Positions 33,096-43,429 of a DNA stretch of 64,000 bases are shown piece after piece. The translations under genes were made by a program, and so were the position numbers. This stretch comes from Globisporangium splendens (taxonomy: Eukaryota; Oomycota; Peronosporomycetes; Pythiales; Pythiaceae). Under the pieces are notes generated by a model. It ran no database searches. It worked only from the letters and a program-made list of their open reading frames with translations, and was not told the origin of the DNA. The stretch covers positions 62,001 to 126,000 of the forward strand of contig VFIW01000025.1 in NCBI GenBank assembly GCA_006386115.1, in the 5' to 3' direction. Position 1 is the first letter of the stretch. Each line of letters begins with the position of its first letter.

Positions 33096-35396
33096 TTACT
33101 GAGTATTTTCAACGCCTTCTGGAGGTGGAGTTGTTGGCAGACTGAGCGAAAACTCCTCGTCCTTGACTGGATCAGGGCGAACCCACGTTTTGTTTTGAAA
33201 TCTTGGACGCATCTGGGACGAATAGTATGGGTTGCGAGGCACAAACATGGATGCACTTGGGTTCAACGGTGTCGATGCGCTAGATGCATCTGTGCCAGAA
33301 GCTGAGGATGCACCTGCACCCGCACTCGCTTCTTCTGCTGCCTTGGCAACATTTGGGTTGACCCACTTCTTGTTCTGAAAAGCTGGACGTGATCCACGAG
33401 CGGCATGGTGGGGAGCCCCTGGCATCGCTGGAACTGGAGAAGCGTTGTAAGGTCCTGGACCGCCGTAAGGACCCGGACCGCCATGATGTGGCGGGAACCC
33501 CATTCCGTAAGGGTGCATTTGGCCGAAAGGAGGCGGTTGGAAGTACATTGGGTGTCCATAAGGCTACAGAAACAACAAAAGGTAATACCCCGTTTAAGCT
33601 ACGTTTAAAAACAACATATGCCACGACATGAAGCGACAAAACTTACCGGAGGGAAACCGCCGTATCCAGGTGGACCGTTGAAGTAGCCGCCATGTGGACC
33701 ATTTGGAGGAGGACCGCCACGACCACCATTGCGACCATATCCACCAGGTCGCTCTGGTTGGTCATTTGGAGGGAGAGGTGGCGCGACGTCTCCTGGCCGA
33801 CGTTGGTCTCTTTCGTCTTTCCTTTGAGGCTTGCGGTTAGAATCCGAATCTTGGTTCTCTTGATCGTTGCGTTCCGTACGTCCACCACTGTTGGATTTGT
33901 TCGGTTTCTCTCGATCGGAATCTGTTCGAGGATTGGTTTTCTTCTTCTTGTGCGAGTTTAAACTGTCGCGGGCATCCAATTCCGCTTGGTCGACATTCAC
34001 TGGCGGGCCGAGCAATTGAGAGAGTCGGCCGCCGGATCCACGACGTTGGGTGGAGGAGGATTCTGGTTCGGACGTTGCTTTCCGCTTTGCAGCTGCTGGG
34101 CGTGGCTCCTCACGGGTCTGTTTTTGCGCTGGTTTTCCCCGCTTGGGAGAGTTCTTTTCCACGGCTCCGAATCGCTGCGAGCGTTTCGCGAGCACATCGT
34201 CTGCGTCATTCGTCGATCGGTTCAACGTCCGAACGGTTCCTCGACTGGACGACAACGACACCATTTTCTTCTCTGTTGACTGACTTGAGCTCGAGATCCC
34301 CTTCAGACTGATCACGCGCTTGGTGCTTGGTGCTTCACTGTTATTATTCGTGGATGAGGTTGTGGCAGTAGCTTCTTGCAGTGCGGCAGGAGCCGGCGGC
34401 GCTTGTTGTTCTTGGGTTTTGGCTCCATTGGTTTCGTAGGTAGGCAACACGCCACTGAGCCACTCTACAAACTGTTCTGCTGACTCTTCGCCGATAAAGT
34501 CGATCAGGTCGTGGGAGATCTGCGCCATGTTCTTCTTGTTGCCAACCATGACAAGGACGTATTCCTATGGGACGGAAAGGCGGCGCGCATCGATGGGATC
34601 GACATCATCAGACGCAGCGCACGATGCCGCATACATAGACAGATAAACACAGCGCATATAAGCATTTTCGGACGACAGCACACACACACATACACACACG
34701 CCTCGCTATCTTTTTTTTGTCCGTCCGGGTTTTGGGCCATTCTTTCTTTCTTTTTCCCCTTTTCTTTTTCTTGTGTTGCTTTCTCTTTTTTTTCACTCTC
34801 TTTTGACTTCTTTTGTTGCTGTTGTCGTTCATATACAAAGGCACGCCATATACACAGACGAATGCACACACAGCACAATAGCACACGCCCGCTTGGTGGA
34901 TCTTGCTGGATTGGATGGAAACGCGAATCTCGTCGCAGTGGCCTTTCTCGGTCTTTTGTCGCCGAAGTTCGCTTGCAAGCTGGGGGTGCTCATCTGACGG
35001 GACGCCGGGACGGAGACTATTCACTCGCATGCACACAACATCCACACATATCCAGATACACCACACCCATGCACAACAACCGCAAGTCTCCCTAGCGTTT
35101 CGAGCGAGGCGAGCGTCCCTACCACTCGTTTGCCGCACATTCTTTTCTTCTCGCTACGAGAAAGCACCCGCAATACCCACTCGCCGATGTCGCCGCAGGG
35201 AAGAAAAAAGGGGAAAGAAACCCACCCATCCGCCCGCATCCTTTTTGCCTACTTATCACCAGGTACGTACCGCCATGACGGTGTCCACTTCGACGCCGAG
35301 CATCTCGGTGAGCTGCTGCTGCGTGAGGCGCTGGATCTCGCTCTTCTGCGCGTCCGAGAGCGCCAGCGGGAACACGTACTGCTTGTCGTACGCCAT
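33096..35396 (-). CDS. PWI-like (Nab2/ZC3H14/RBM26-type) RNA-binding protein
   Basis: Exons: 35396-35271, 34564-33647, 33563-33096; 503 residues. The first two exons together form an N-terminal helical domain (LTEMLGVEVDTVM, EYVLVMVGNKK, FIGEESAEQFVEWLSGVL) that resembles the PWI-like fold of ZC3H14/Nab2 and RBM26/27, proteins that bind nuclear poly(A) RNA and RNA-decay factors. The middle is Ser/Lys/Arg-rich with charged RD/RE runs; the C-terminus is Gly/Pro/Tyr-rich. Two copies of a motif RPxFQNKxWVxP lie near the end. No CCCH zinc fingers or RRM are visible, unlike the named relatives. The first intron (706 nt) is about eight times longer than other introns here. Function is inferred from the N-terminal domain only. 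Confidence 0.7.
34565..35270 (-). other. Unusually long intron with simple repeats
   Basis: First intron of the PWI-like gene, 706 nt, donor GTACGT, acceptor CATAG. It contains a CA/CACA-TA repeat at about 34680-34700 and a pyrimidine tract (on the plus strand) at about 34737-34825. No exon-like frame is convincing within it. Confidence 0.7.
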
Positions 35397-35718
35397 CTTG
35401 GTCTTCTGTCTGTTGCTGCGGCTGATGGAGAATGTAGAGAAAAAAAGGGAGTCGCTCTATGTTGGATTGGTTGCCCTTCGACACAAAGTGCAGTGGTACC
35501 GTAGTGCACAAGACACAACAATAATGTAATTTACATCGAAGGGAAAGAAATCAAAGATTACCGGAAAAATAAGGACATGAGAAGATAGTGACTGACATCA
35601 ACGAACCGTAGGTCATAATCAAATGCAGAAATAGGGTCGGGAATTAATTATGATTTTACAAAATCGCTATCATCACCCAAACAAGCAAAAAGCACGATTA
35701 TGGAAATTGTTGGGGTTG
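35397..35718. other. Intergenic, PWI-like 5' side / P5B ATPase 3' side
   Basis: About 320 bp between two minus-strand genes. It should carry the promoter of the PWI-like gene and the 3' end of the ATPase. Nothing else recognisable. Confidence 0.5.
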
Positions 35719-38700
35719 CTATCGGCGCCATCTCGGGAGCACGCGGGTGGCGAGCATCTCCCAGAGCACCGCAGCGCCGAAGTGGCCGACGAAGAGCGCG
35801 AGCATCTTCCAGCGGTGCGCGCCGGGAAGCGGCATCACCTGGAAGGCGTCCGAGAGGCCCTCGGAGAAGTCCATGAGCAGCCAGACGTTGACCGCGAGCA
35901 CGGCCGCGAGCGTGAGCGTGAAGAGCTTGTTCGAGTAGAACGGGCGCCGGAACGGGTCCCGGATGTTGAACGCGTACGCGACCGAGATGTACTGCAGGTG
36001 CCCGAAGAGCCACACGGTCGTGTCCTCGTAGCTGAACTCGCCCTCCTCGATGTCGTAGTCCGCGTAGATCGCGCAGCTCGCAGGCACCGACGTGTCGCCC
36101 TCGGCCTGGAACGCGTAGCCGTCGCCGACGTAGCAGAACCAGCTCGAGTTGGACATGACGGCGAACTGGATCGCAAAGAAGCCCGCGAAGAGCAGCACTT
36201 GGCCGAGGATCGACGCCACGATCGTGAGCGAGAAGAGCGTGTTCGGTGGCTTCTCCCGCGACAGCTTGGACGACGAGCCAGTGTAGAGCATCGTGATCGC
36301 GAGCACGAGCACGATCGCCAGGTCGTCCCAGAGGTACTGGTTGTTCGAGAGCAGCAGGTCCAGGTCCGAGTTCAGGCCGACCTGCGCCAGCGTGCTCGCC
36401 ATAGCCAGCTGGATGATCGGGTACAGCACCATGAACTTGAACCCCAGGAAGGACGTCGTGAGCGCGCAGCGGCCCTCGCGGATCAGCACTGGCACGTCCA
36501 GGATCGCCTTGGAGTTGCTCGTGAACGGTGCGACGATCGACGCCTCAGCGCTTGAGAGTGCGAGACCGACGTGCGCAGCCTTCAGCGCGCCGCAGTCGTT
36601 CGTGCCGTCGCCGCACATCCCGACAATATGACCCGACTCCATCAACTCTTCCACGATCCACGCCTTCTGCTGTGGACGGATGCGCGCAAAGATGAGCGTC
36701 TGGCTCAGCAGCTGCTTCATCGTACCCTCGCCGACGTCACGGTGCAGTTTATCTAGTGCGGCGCCAGTGATCGCGATGCTGAACTCGGACATGACTTGCG
36801 TAAAGTTGTCGTCGTTGAGTGGAACCCACGCCATTGTGTCGGTGGTCGCAATTGAATCCACCGACAGATAGACCGTGGCGCCCGTGGCCTCGTCGAGATC
36901 GACAACAGCGACCTTGTCCTTCAGCTTCATCTCCAGTTCACGCGCGACGTGCACCGCCGTGAGCGCGTTGTCGCCTGTGATCATGCGCACATCGATCTCC
37001 GCGACGTAGAGCTCGTCGATAATGCCCTTCGACTCAGGCTTGAGTTCGTTTTTGAACACCGCGAGACCTTCAAACAGAACCGCACTTTCCACAGCCTGGC
37101 GGTTATTCAAGTCGAGTTCCACGCTCACGTCAATCTCCTTCACGCCAAAGCCAATGCAGTAGTACCCTTCGGCCGAGTACGTGATCGTCTTGTGGTGCAA
37201 GTCCTCCGGCGCGTTCGTCGAGATGGACTTGATCGCCTCAGGTGAGCCCTTGACAAACACAAAGCGCTTCTTTGTGGCGAGCTCTTCCACGACGACGCTG
37301 GACGTTTGGCACGCCGCATCGAACGCAAATCGCTTCACCAGACCATATCGCTTACCTTCACCTTCAGCAGGAGTATCGCTGGCAATCGCCACGTAGTTGC
37401 CCTTGCTCTTGTCGTGGAGGTACTCCAGTTCGTACTTGGACGCCTTGAACATGGCCAGATCTAGCGAGTAGCCTTGCAATTCGCCTTCTTCAGCCTCAGA
37501 CAGACCGTGACACGTCGCCATCGCCAACTTGAACGCCGCCGGGATGTCGAGACCAACGTTCTGCAACTTGTGGCTGCTTTCGTCCACGACGTCCACACTG
37601 GCGAGCGTCAAGTGCTCCTGGGTCAGCGTGCCGGTCTTGTCAAAGCAGAAGCACGACAACTGGCCACACGAGTTGATGCGCTGCGAGTCGATGCAGAAGA
37701 TACCACGCTGTTTCAACCGATTCAATGCAAAGCCGATTCCCGACGAGAGCACGATCGGCAATGCTGGCGGCACGGCGATCGTGAACAGATCCAGCGAGTT
37801 CACGATCGTCTCGCCCACGGTTGAGCCGCCCTTGGCGCCTTCGACGACGCGCTTGAGGAACGCAGCGAACGCGATCGTCGCGAGCAACGCCAGGTAGCGG
37901 TAGCTGTCACGCTCGAACTCAAACGTGATGGTCTTGGGGAAGATGATGCTTCGGAAAAGCTCGCCTTTGCCCGTCGAGAAGCCCGTGCTCAGCACGACGC
38001 CTCGGCACTCGCCACTGGCCTCGCGAACGCGCGTGATGGTTGAGCCAGCGTGCAGGAACGAAGCCTTGTAGTGCATTCTCGCATCGACTTCGGTGAGAAC
38101 CCCGGCACCCATGGCTGGTTCCTTGTTCACGGGGAGCGCTTCGCCCGTGAGCGAAGCTTCGTCGGCCACACAGGTACCCGAGAGCAAGAGCAAGTCTGCG
38201 ACCATCGGGCCGGGTACAACGACCACGATGTCGCCCGGCACGAGCTCCGTTTCGTGAATCTTGAGCTTCCGGTCCGCGCGCACCACTTCGACGACGCGGT
38301 CGCTGCGCACCATACTGCGCAGGCGGTTGCTGTTGGACACCTCTGAGTAGATCTCCCACGTGAGCGACGACGCCGACATGACGAGGATCACAATCGCGTA
38401 CACCGTGTACTGCTGCAGGAACCAGACAGTCGCGCTGAACACCTGGAACAGGTAGAACGGGTGCACGATCTTCGTGAAGAGCAGCATCGGGATCCTGGGC
38501 TTCTTGATATCCACGAGGTTGGCGCCAAAGAGCTCCATCTTGGCGCTGACAGTGTTCACATCTAGTCCGGAGTTCAGGCGCGCCTGGATCTTGGTCATGT
38601 CTTCGCAGATGCTCGCTAGGTAGCGCTCGAACTCGCCTTTCTCGTGGTTGTACACGTAGCGGTGCTTCTTGAACTCGAACCAGACCCACGGCAGCTTGGT

Positions 38701-39045
38701 GCGATCTTCTGCGGCATTGCGCGCAGGGCGGTGAACTTCCTGCTCGATGTACTGCGAGCGGAAGCCGTTGCGGTGGATGAGCACGAGCATAAAGTCGGCG
38801 TCGCCAATGGCAGAGTACGGCAATCGCGAGCGCGCGACCCAGGTAAACAGCTGCGGGAACCAGACCGAGACGATGCCAAAGACACCACCCGTGCCCACGA
38901 CGAGCACCCAGAAGAGCGCGAGCCGCATGACCGAGTACGCGTACGGCACGATCTTCTCGTGCTCATTCGGCACGTACACGAGCTGCGAGCGGCGCCCCGC
39001 GTAGTCGTCCACGGGCACGACGAGGTGCTCCTGCAGACTCTTCAT
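35719..39045 (-). CDS. P5B-type ATPase (ATP13A family), copy 1
   Basis: Intronless P-type ATPase of 1108 residues. The TM4 motif PPALP (426-430) marks subfamily P5B; P5A would read PPELP. The phosphorylation site is DKTGT (469-473), the actuator motif is TGEALP (300-305) and the hinge is GDGTNDCG. Animal and yeast P5B pumps (ATP13A2, Ypk9) sit in lysosome, vacuole or endosome membranes, and ATP13A2 exports polyamines; a similar role is inferred here, not shown. The N-terminal part contains two hydrophobic segments before a conserved VWFEFKKHRY motif shared with copy 2. The C-terminal six-helix block is complete. Paralogue of the plus-strand gene at 43430, with collinear motifs throughout. Confidence 0.9.
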   Translation of the reverse strand: MKSLQEHLVVPVDDYAGRRSQLVYVPNEHEKIVPYAYSVMRLALFWVLVVGTGGVFGIVSVWFPQLFTWVARSRLPYSAIGDADFMLVLIHRNGFRSQYIEQEVHRPARNAAEDRTKLPWVWFEFKKHRYVYNHEKGEFERYLASICEDMTKIQARLNSGLDVNTVSAKMELFGANLVDIKKPRIPMLLFTKIVHPFYLFQVFSATVWFLQQYTVYAIVILVMSASSLTWEIYSEVSNSNRLRSMVRSDRVVEVVRADRKLKIHETELVPGDIVVVVPGPMVADLLLLSGTCVADEASLTGEALPVNKEPAMGAGVLTEVDARMHYKASFLHAGSTITRVREASGECRGVVLSTGFSTGKGELFRSIIFPKTITFEFERDSYRYLALLATIAFAAFLKRVVEGAKGGSTVGETIVNSLDLFTIAVPPALPIVLSSGIGFALNRLKQRGIFCIDSQRINSCGQLSCFCFDKTGTLTQEHLTLASVDVVDESSHKLQNVGLDIPAAFKLAMATCHGLSEAEEGELQGYSLDLAMFKASKYELEYLHDKSKGNYVAIASDTPAEGEGKRYGLVKRFAFDAACQTSSVVVEELATKKRFVFVKGSPEAIKSISTNAPEDLHHKTITYSAEGYYCIGFGVKEIDVSVELDLNNRQAVESAVLFEGLAVFKNELKPESKGIIDELYVAEIDVRMITGDNALTAVHVARELEMKLKDKVAVVDLDEATGATVYLSVDSIATTDTMAWVPLNDDNFTQVMSEFSIAITGAALDKLHRDVGEGTMKQLLSQTLIFARIRPQQKAWIVEELMESGHIVGMCGDGTNDCGALKAAHVGLALSSAEASIVAPFTSNSKAILDVPVLIREGRCALTTSFLGFKFMVLYPIIQLAMASTLAQVGLNSDLDLLLSNNQYLWDDLAIVLVLAITMLYTGSSSKLSREKPPNTLFSLTIVASILGQVLLFAGFFAIQFAVMSNSSWFCYVGDGYAFQAEGDTSVPASCAIYADYDIEEGEFSYEDTTVWLFGHLQYISVAYAFNIRDPFRRPFYSNKLFTLTLAAVLAVNVWLLMDFSEGLSDAFQVMPLPGAHRWKMLALFVGHFGAAVLWEMLATRVLPRWRR

Positions 39046-40364
39046 CGTGCGCTATGAACGCTTCGTCTTCTTTCTTGTGCTTGTGTCTCGGGAAGCGAAT
39101 CAGCGAATGGCGAATGGATGGAGCTGCTGGAGTGGTGTGATGGACTGCTCTTTGACGGTCTCTTCTCTTGGCACTCGCTATTAAAGAACCCCGCAGACGA
39201 TGTGACGCAGCGGCTGATTGGCTGATTGCCTCCCAGCAATGTGGGAGCTGGTTGGAGAAAGCGCAAATGGGCAGACAGACGAGATCTCCATGAAGAGAGA
39301 GCAGCAGCTCAGCTGACGGGAACCGGAGGGAGCTCCTGACAGGGGTACAGTAGCTGCTGCAGGACGGGACGATGCGTGTTGCATGAAGGAAAGAGATAGA
39401 CCCGCTCTGCTGTGCCTCGTGTCCACGTAGTGCGTGTGGGCTGAACCAGATCTTCACAACTTCACAAAGCATCCCACACTCTTCCCCATCCGCCCAGAAA
39501 CTGACGCATGGCTCTGAAAGAGTGCTGGTCATCCATCTCCAGTCGGATGGCAGTGCCCAAAAGCCCAAAACAATATATTTTGGGAAAGAGTTGCCAATAT
39601 TTTGGGCATATCCAGCGAAGAGTGGTGGTCAAAATCCCAAAATCAGCAACAGGATGCAGGAGTTTAGGCTGGATTTAGTCTTATTTTGGCTGTCTTGAGC
39701 CTCTTCTAACGCGGAAAACGTCAAGGGGGCATTATTGATCAACGATGTGACGAGAGATGAGGAGAAAAGCTCTCTGATAAAACTCTCCATCATGCGTGCC
39801 ACACACTCGGCGGTATGCATGCTTCCAGACACGGGAAACGCTGTCTAAACATGCAAACAAGGTGCAGCCGCAGCCTTCAATCTCCATTGCGGTGCCTAAT
39901 TTGGGGCATCATCTTCTGTTTTATGTTGTGTTTACAGCAGTTCACTGTGAAGGGATCGTCTCGGAGTAGACCTCTTCTGATTCCTCAGAATACCGCGTTT
40001 CCCATTCGCAACTGGAGCCGCTTTTACGCGAAGCGACTCTATCAAGTCGCTCATCATTGAACACGCAGACTGGCGGATGCAGATTGTTCTCCTCCCTCAC
40101 TGCGTTATCGTCCGTCATACCGCAGATAGCCTAATAGTACTTGGATCAGGGTCTCAATTCTGCATCATCGTCGATCTTGCGCTTATATTTTCGTTGTATC
40201 ATCTTTCTTTCTGGTTGTATACTACAGCCTTCAACAAGTTTACTTTTGGTTGTATGCTGCAGCCATTTTTACAGATCAAACAAACATGGCGCCTCTCGCC
40301 ACATCTCCGATATATACCTAGTTATTCTCACCTTGCAACGCGTTATTCTCCGATCCCGACACAG
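39046..40364. other. Intergenic with TTTTGGG/CCCAAAA inverted repeats
   Basis: About 1.3 kb holding the promoter of P5B copy 1 and the 3' side of the next minus-strand gene. At 39555-39640 there are several copies of CCCAAAA and its complement; one pair (39564-39584) forms a perfect 7-bp stem around a 7-base loop. Near 40212 and 40246 there is a short direct repeat GGTTGTAT-CT-CAGCC. No coding frame looks real. Confidence 0.4.
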
Positions 40365-41768
40365 TTAAAACTCGATCGATTTGCGCGGCGAGCCTTCTTC
40401 CGCGAAGAAGGACAGCGAGCTCTTGCTGTCGCTGAACATGACGCTGTCGGTGGACTCGCGCAGGATCTCGCTGGCCTCCGTGTCGCGCTCGTACATCGTG
40501 AGACCGTTGGACTCGACGCTCACGCTCGTGCTGCGCGTGTCGAACACTGAGCCGTCGCTGCGTGCCGTGGCGCTGAAGTCCACAATGTCCTCGGTCCGCG
40601 CCGTGGCGCTAAAGTCCACAATGTCCTCGGTCCGCGCCGTGGCGCTGAAGTCCACCGTGCCATCGCTTCGTCCCGTGGCGCTGAAGTCAATGGCTGATGC
40701 GCCAAACTCGCTGTTGTCGTCGATCGAGATGAACGACGAGTCAAAGTTCGGTTTGTTGCTCTGCCCCTTGCCGTACGCGATGCTCTCGAAGCCGCTGTGC
40801 TGCGGCGGCGAGCCTTCTGCGACCGAGAAAGCTTCGTCGTCTTCGTCGTACAACGAGCCAAAGAAGCTCGACTCGCGCGCAATGTTGGCATTGTTGGCCG
40901 CACGCGCTTGTGCGGGCACCACCGGAGGGACGGCGGAGTAGCTCGGTGGCGGAGCGGAAAACTGGGATGCGGGCTGATTGTGCTGCTGGCCGTAGCCGCT
41001 CGCTGGGATAGTCATGTGCTGGTGGTCATTGGACATGCGGTAGTCGGCGTCGAGAACGGACTCGCCCGACATACGCTCCGAGAGGCGGTTCTTGTACATG
41101 AGCTGCGACTCGGTGAGCATGTTCGATTTGGCCTTGGACGTGTTGTTGTTGCCGTAGGTGCTATCCTGGACCGGGGTGCCCAGGTCTGGGTCAGTTTGAC
41201 GCTTGCGCGCTACAGCGAACATCGCGACAGCGGCGACTCCAGCCACGGCACAACCAGCCACGATGTAGCTGCTGTTCGAACCCTTGCCGCTCGAGGAGGT
41301 GAGCGCCGTGCTACTGGACGCAAGTTGCTCGACGTCTCCTGAACTCGCGGGCATCGGCGTCGACACGACAGTGCCGTCGGTATTCGCGCCAGAAACCCTT
41401 CCTGGATTGAAACTCGCGCCGCTCTCGGTGATGTTCCCGCAGAACTTGCGGTCTGGGGTCTGCGACGTCACACACGCATCGTTTCCTTCGATACAGAGCC
41501 CCCATTCGACCGTCACGCCGCCTGTCGAAGCCGATTGCTTGTCTCGGCAGTTGCACACCGTGCAGCGCGCAAGCGTCTGCTGGTCTGCGCCGATGCAGGA
41601 GAGGTACCCGGGGGGAAACGCCGTCTGCGTGGCGTCGCGCACGTACAGGTTCGTGGCCGCAAAGTCGCACACGTTCGAGTTCGCATTCGCCGTCAGCGTG
41701 GCCGCATCGACCGTTGCGGTGCCAAACACCACCGCGGCGGCAAACGTGACGAGCCCTGCTACGGCCAT
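40365..41768 (-). CDS. Cys-rich single-pass membrane protein, copy 1
   Basis: Unknown family, 467 residues, no intron; the longer frame begins with a TTG, so the ATG at 41768 is used. Layout: signal peptide (about 1-23), ectodomain with eight cysteines (34, 58, 69, 72, 74, 92, 99, 110), Ser/Thr-rich stalk, one transmembrane helix (about 168-187) followed by RKR, then a long cytoplasmic Ser/Asp-rich tail. The tail contains four copies of a 12-residue unit close to DFSATARTEDIV and ends PRKSIEF. The protein at 57790 has the same layout, the same cysteine order and a similar C-terminus, so both appear to be one receptor-like family. No kinase or adhesion domain is visible. Function unknown. Confidence 0.75.
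   Translation of the reverse strand: MAVAGLVTFAAAVVFGTATVDAATLTANANSNVCDFAATNLYVRDATQTAFPPGYLSCIGADQQTLARCTVCNCRDKQSASTGGVTVEWGLCIEGNDACVTSQTPDRKFCGNITESGASFNPGRVSGANTDGTVVSTPMPASSGDVEQLASSSTALTSSSGKGSNSSYIVAGCAVAGVAAVAMFAVARKRQTDPDLGTPVQDSTYGNNNTSKAKSNMLTESQLMYKNRLSERMSGESVLDADYRMSNDHQHMTIPASGYGQQHNQPASQFSAPPPSYSAVPPVVPAQARAANNANIARESSFFGSLYDEDDEAFSVAEGSPPQHSGFESIAYGKGQSNKPNFDSSFISIDDNSEFGASAIDFSATGRSDGTVDFSATARTEDIVDFSATARTEDIVDFSATARSDGSVFDTRSTSVSVESNGLTMYERDTEASEILRESTDSVMFSDSKSSLSFFAEEGSPRKSIEF
40561..40696 (-). repeat. 36-bp tandem repeat, four units, coding
   Basis: The plus-strand octamer GTGGCGCT occurs at 40567, 40603, 40639 and 40675, exactly 36 bp apart. Units 2 and 3 are nearly identical; units 1 and 4 have diverged. 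Each encodes one 12-residue DFSAT repeat of the membrane protein tail. Confidence 0.9.
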
Positions 41769-43429
41769 GCGGATATACAAAACAGAGCAAATAGAGCGAT
41801 ATATGTGAGAAAATGGAGAGAGGACTCATGAGAATGGAACCCGAGATAGTGGCACGTACGCTGGATGTGCATGATGTGGAGGCGCGCTGGGCAAGTGGGT
41901 GGGATGGTATACTCCGAGGGGAGTGGGGTGGGCGCTCTGCGATTGCTCGAGTGAGGACGGCGGTCGACTGGTTGATTGACGCGCAGCAAAGCGAGGAGCT
42001 GCGAGCAGTGGACCGCAGCTAATCTTGCGCAATGAGCGGAAGATTACACACGCAAAACCGGATGTTCCAGCCAGCGAAGAGACCCCCGAGAATAGCAATA
42101 ATTCGTGTGCTTTTGGTCAAATTCGGCCAATAGCCAGCGCCCGCCGATTGATAATCTGGAACGCGCGCTGCTGCCAGCTGGTGATGGTCGTCACGTTGCT
42201 CAGGTCGTTCACTTATTCTCTGATACCAAGTAACAGCATTTTATACCCGCTGTGTACAGGAATTTTGAGACTGTGCATTCATTATGAATGGTAATACGAA
42301 GTATAAAGAGGTTTTGTTGAACACTTATTCTTCGTGACCAAATCGCATCTCCACATCATATCACCATCGAAGTCGCCCTTTCTGCGCTCAGGAATGTTCC
42401 ATCATCCGCGAGCGTACCCCTACTCGCTCTCTTGTCTGCTCGCACGCTAAAACGCTCTGTGGATGGCGATTATCAAACGCACTGGACGCTATTCTTTCGT
42501 GGGAAAGAAGCGCGCAAGTTTCAGTGAGCAGCGGCGCGCCACTCAAGTCGACCTTGTTTTAAATGCATCTTGTACTTCGTAGACTTGTCCCCCAGTGCGC
42601 TCTTTCTCACAAAGAGGAGTGCCGACTGGCGCAATATAAAGCACATAACATCCTGCTTCAGCGCGTTCTCCTCTCGAGATTTGACGATTTTGCGTTGATG
42701 CCTCAGGATCGAAAGGAGCATCGTGTTGGAAATCGCTCGTCTCGTTGCGTGATGTCTCGTTCGGTAGTCCAGTTGATGGAAAGCAGTCCAAATCATGAGC
42801 TCAGGTAGTCTGCCATCTCTCATTTCACAGAGTAGCGGAGCACCGTTGTTCTCATCCAGTTTCGCACTCGACGTCTATCTGAATATGTGGTACGGATGCG
42901 TCCAGATGATCAGGATATGGTGGCATGAGCTACGAAACATCCTAATATCAACTCACTGATATCCAGCACGGCGATCCGAACGATTCCGGTGGTTCCCTCT
43001 TATCATATATTACGTTCAACTCCTATCTGATCCGAGCAAGCCTTCTTGAAATGGTCCGATTTGGGTTGGCTCTCATGCGCTCCTCCCATGTTTTATGGCG
43101 GTGATGGGTGCATTTGAGATCTCACTCGAGCACAAAATGAGATCTGCCCACAAATAGTTCGCCTCTCGCCGCTGTTATATATAGCAAGACACGCCATATA
43201 TTAGCTCGCATTTCTCCGCCCAATTCGCAAATGCCACTCGCCATCGCTGCAGAGGAGCTCAACCTGCACGAGTATCTTGCACGCTGGACAAGAGTTTCCG
43301 TTCTGTTTATATCTGGTACCCATCCAATAAAGGAAAGGCTGATGGGGAGGAGGAAGGGACCATTTCGTTCTTTCCACGGAGTGTGGATGCATTTGGGAAT
43401 CTCGGCTCGAAGGCGCTGGTGACTGACTC
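41769..43429. promoter_or_regulatory. Divergent intergenic region with candidate TATA box
   Basis: About 1.66 kb between the divergent membrane-protein and P5B copy 2 genes. A TATATATA run at 43176-43183 lies about 250 bp upstream of the ATPase start and could be its TATA box. The remaining sequence has short, non-protein-like frames only. No tRNA or repeat was seen. Confidence 0.35.

Noticed and set aside
40561..40696. Regular 36-bp repeats as a CRISPR array
   Set aside because: Units are contiguous with no spacers, lie in a coding frame, and the genome is eukaryotic.
42521..42823. Small minus-strand frame in the 41.8-43.4 kb gap as a gene
   Set aside because: Composition not protein-like and no splice partner found.
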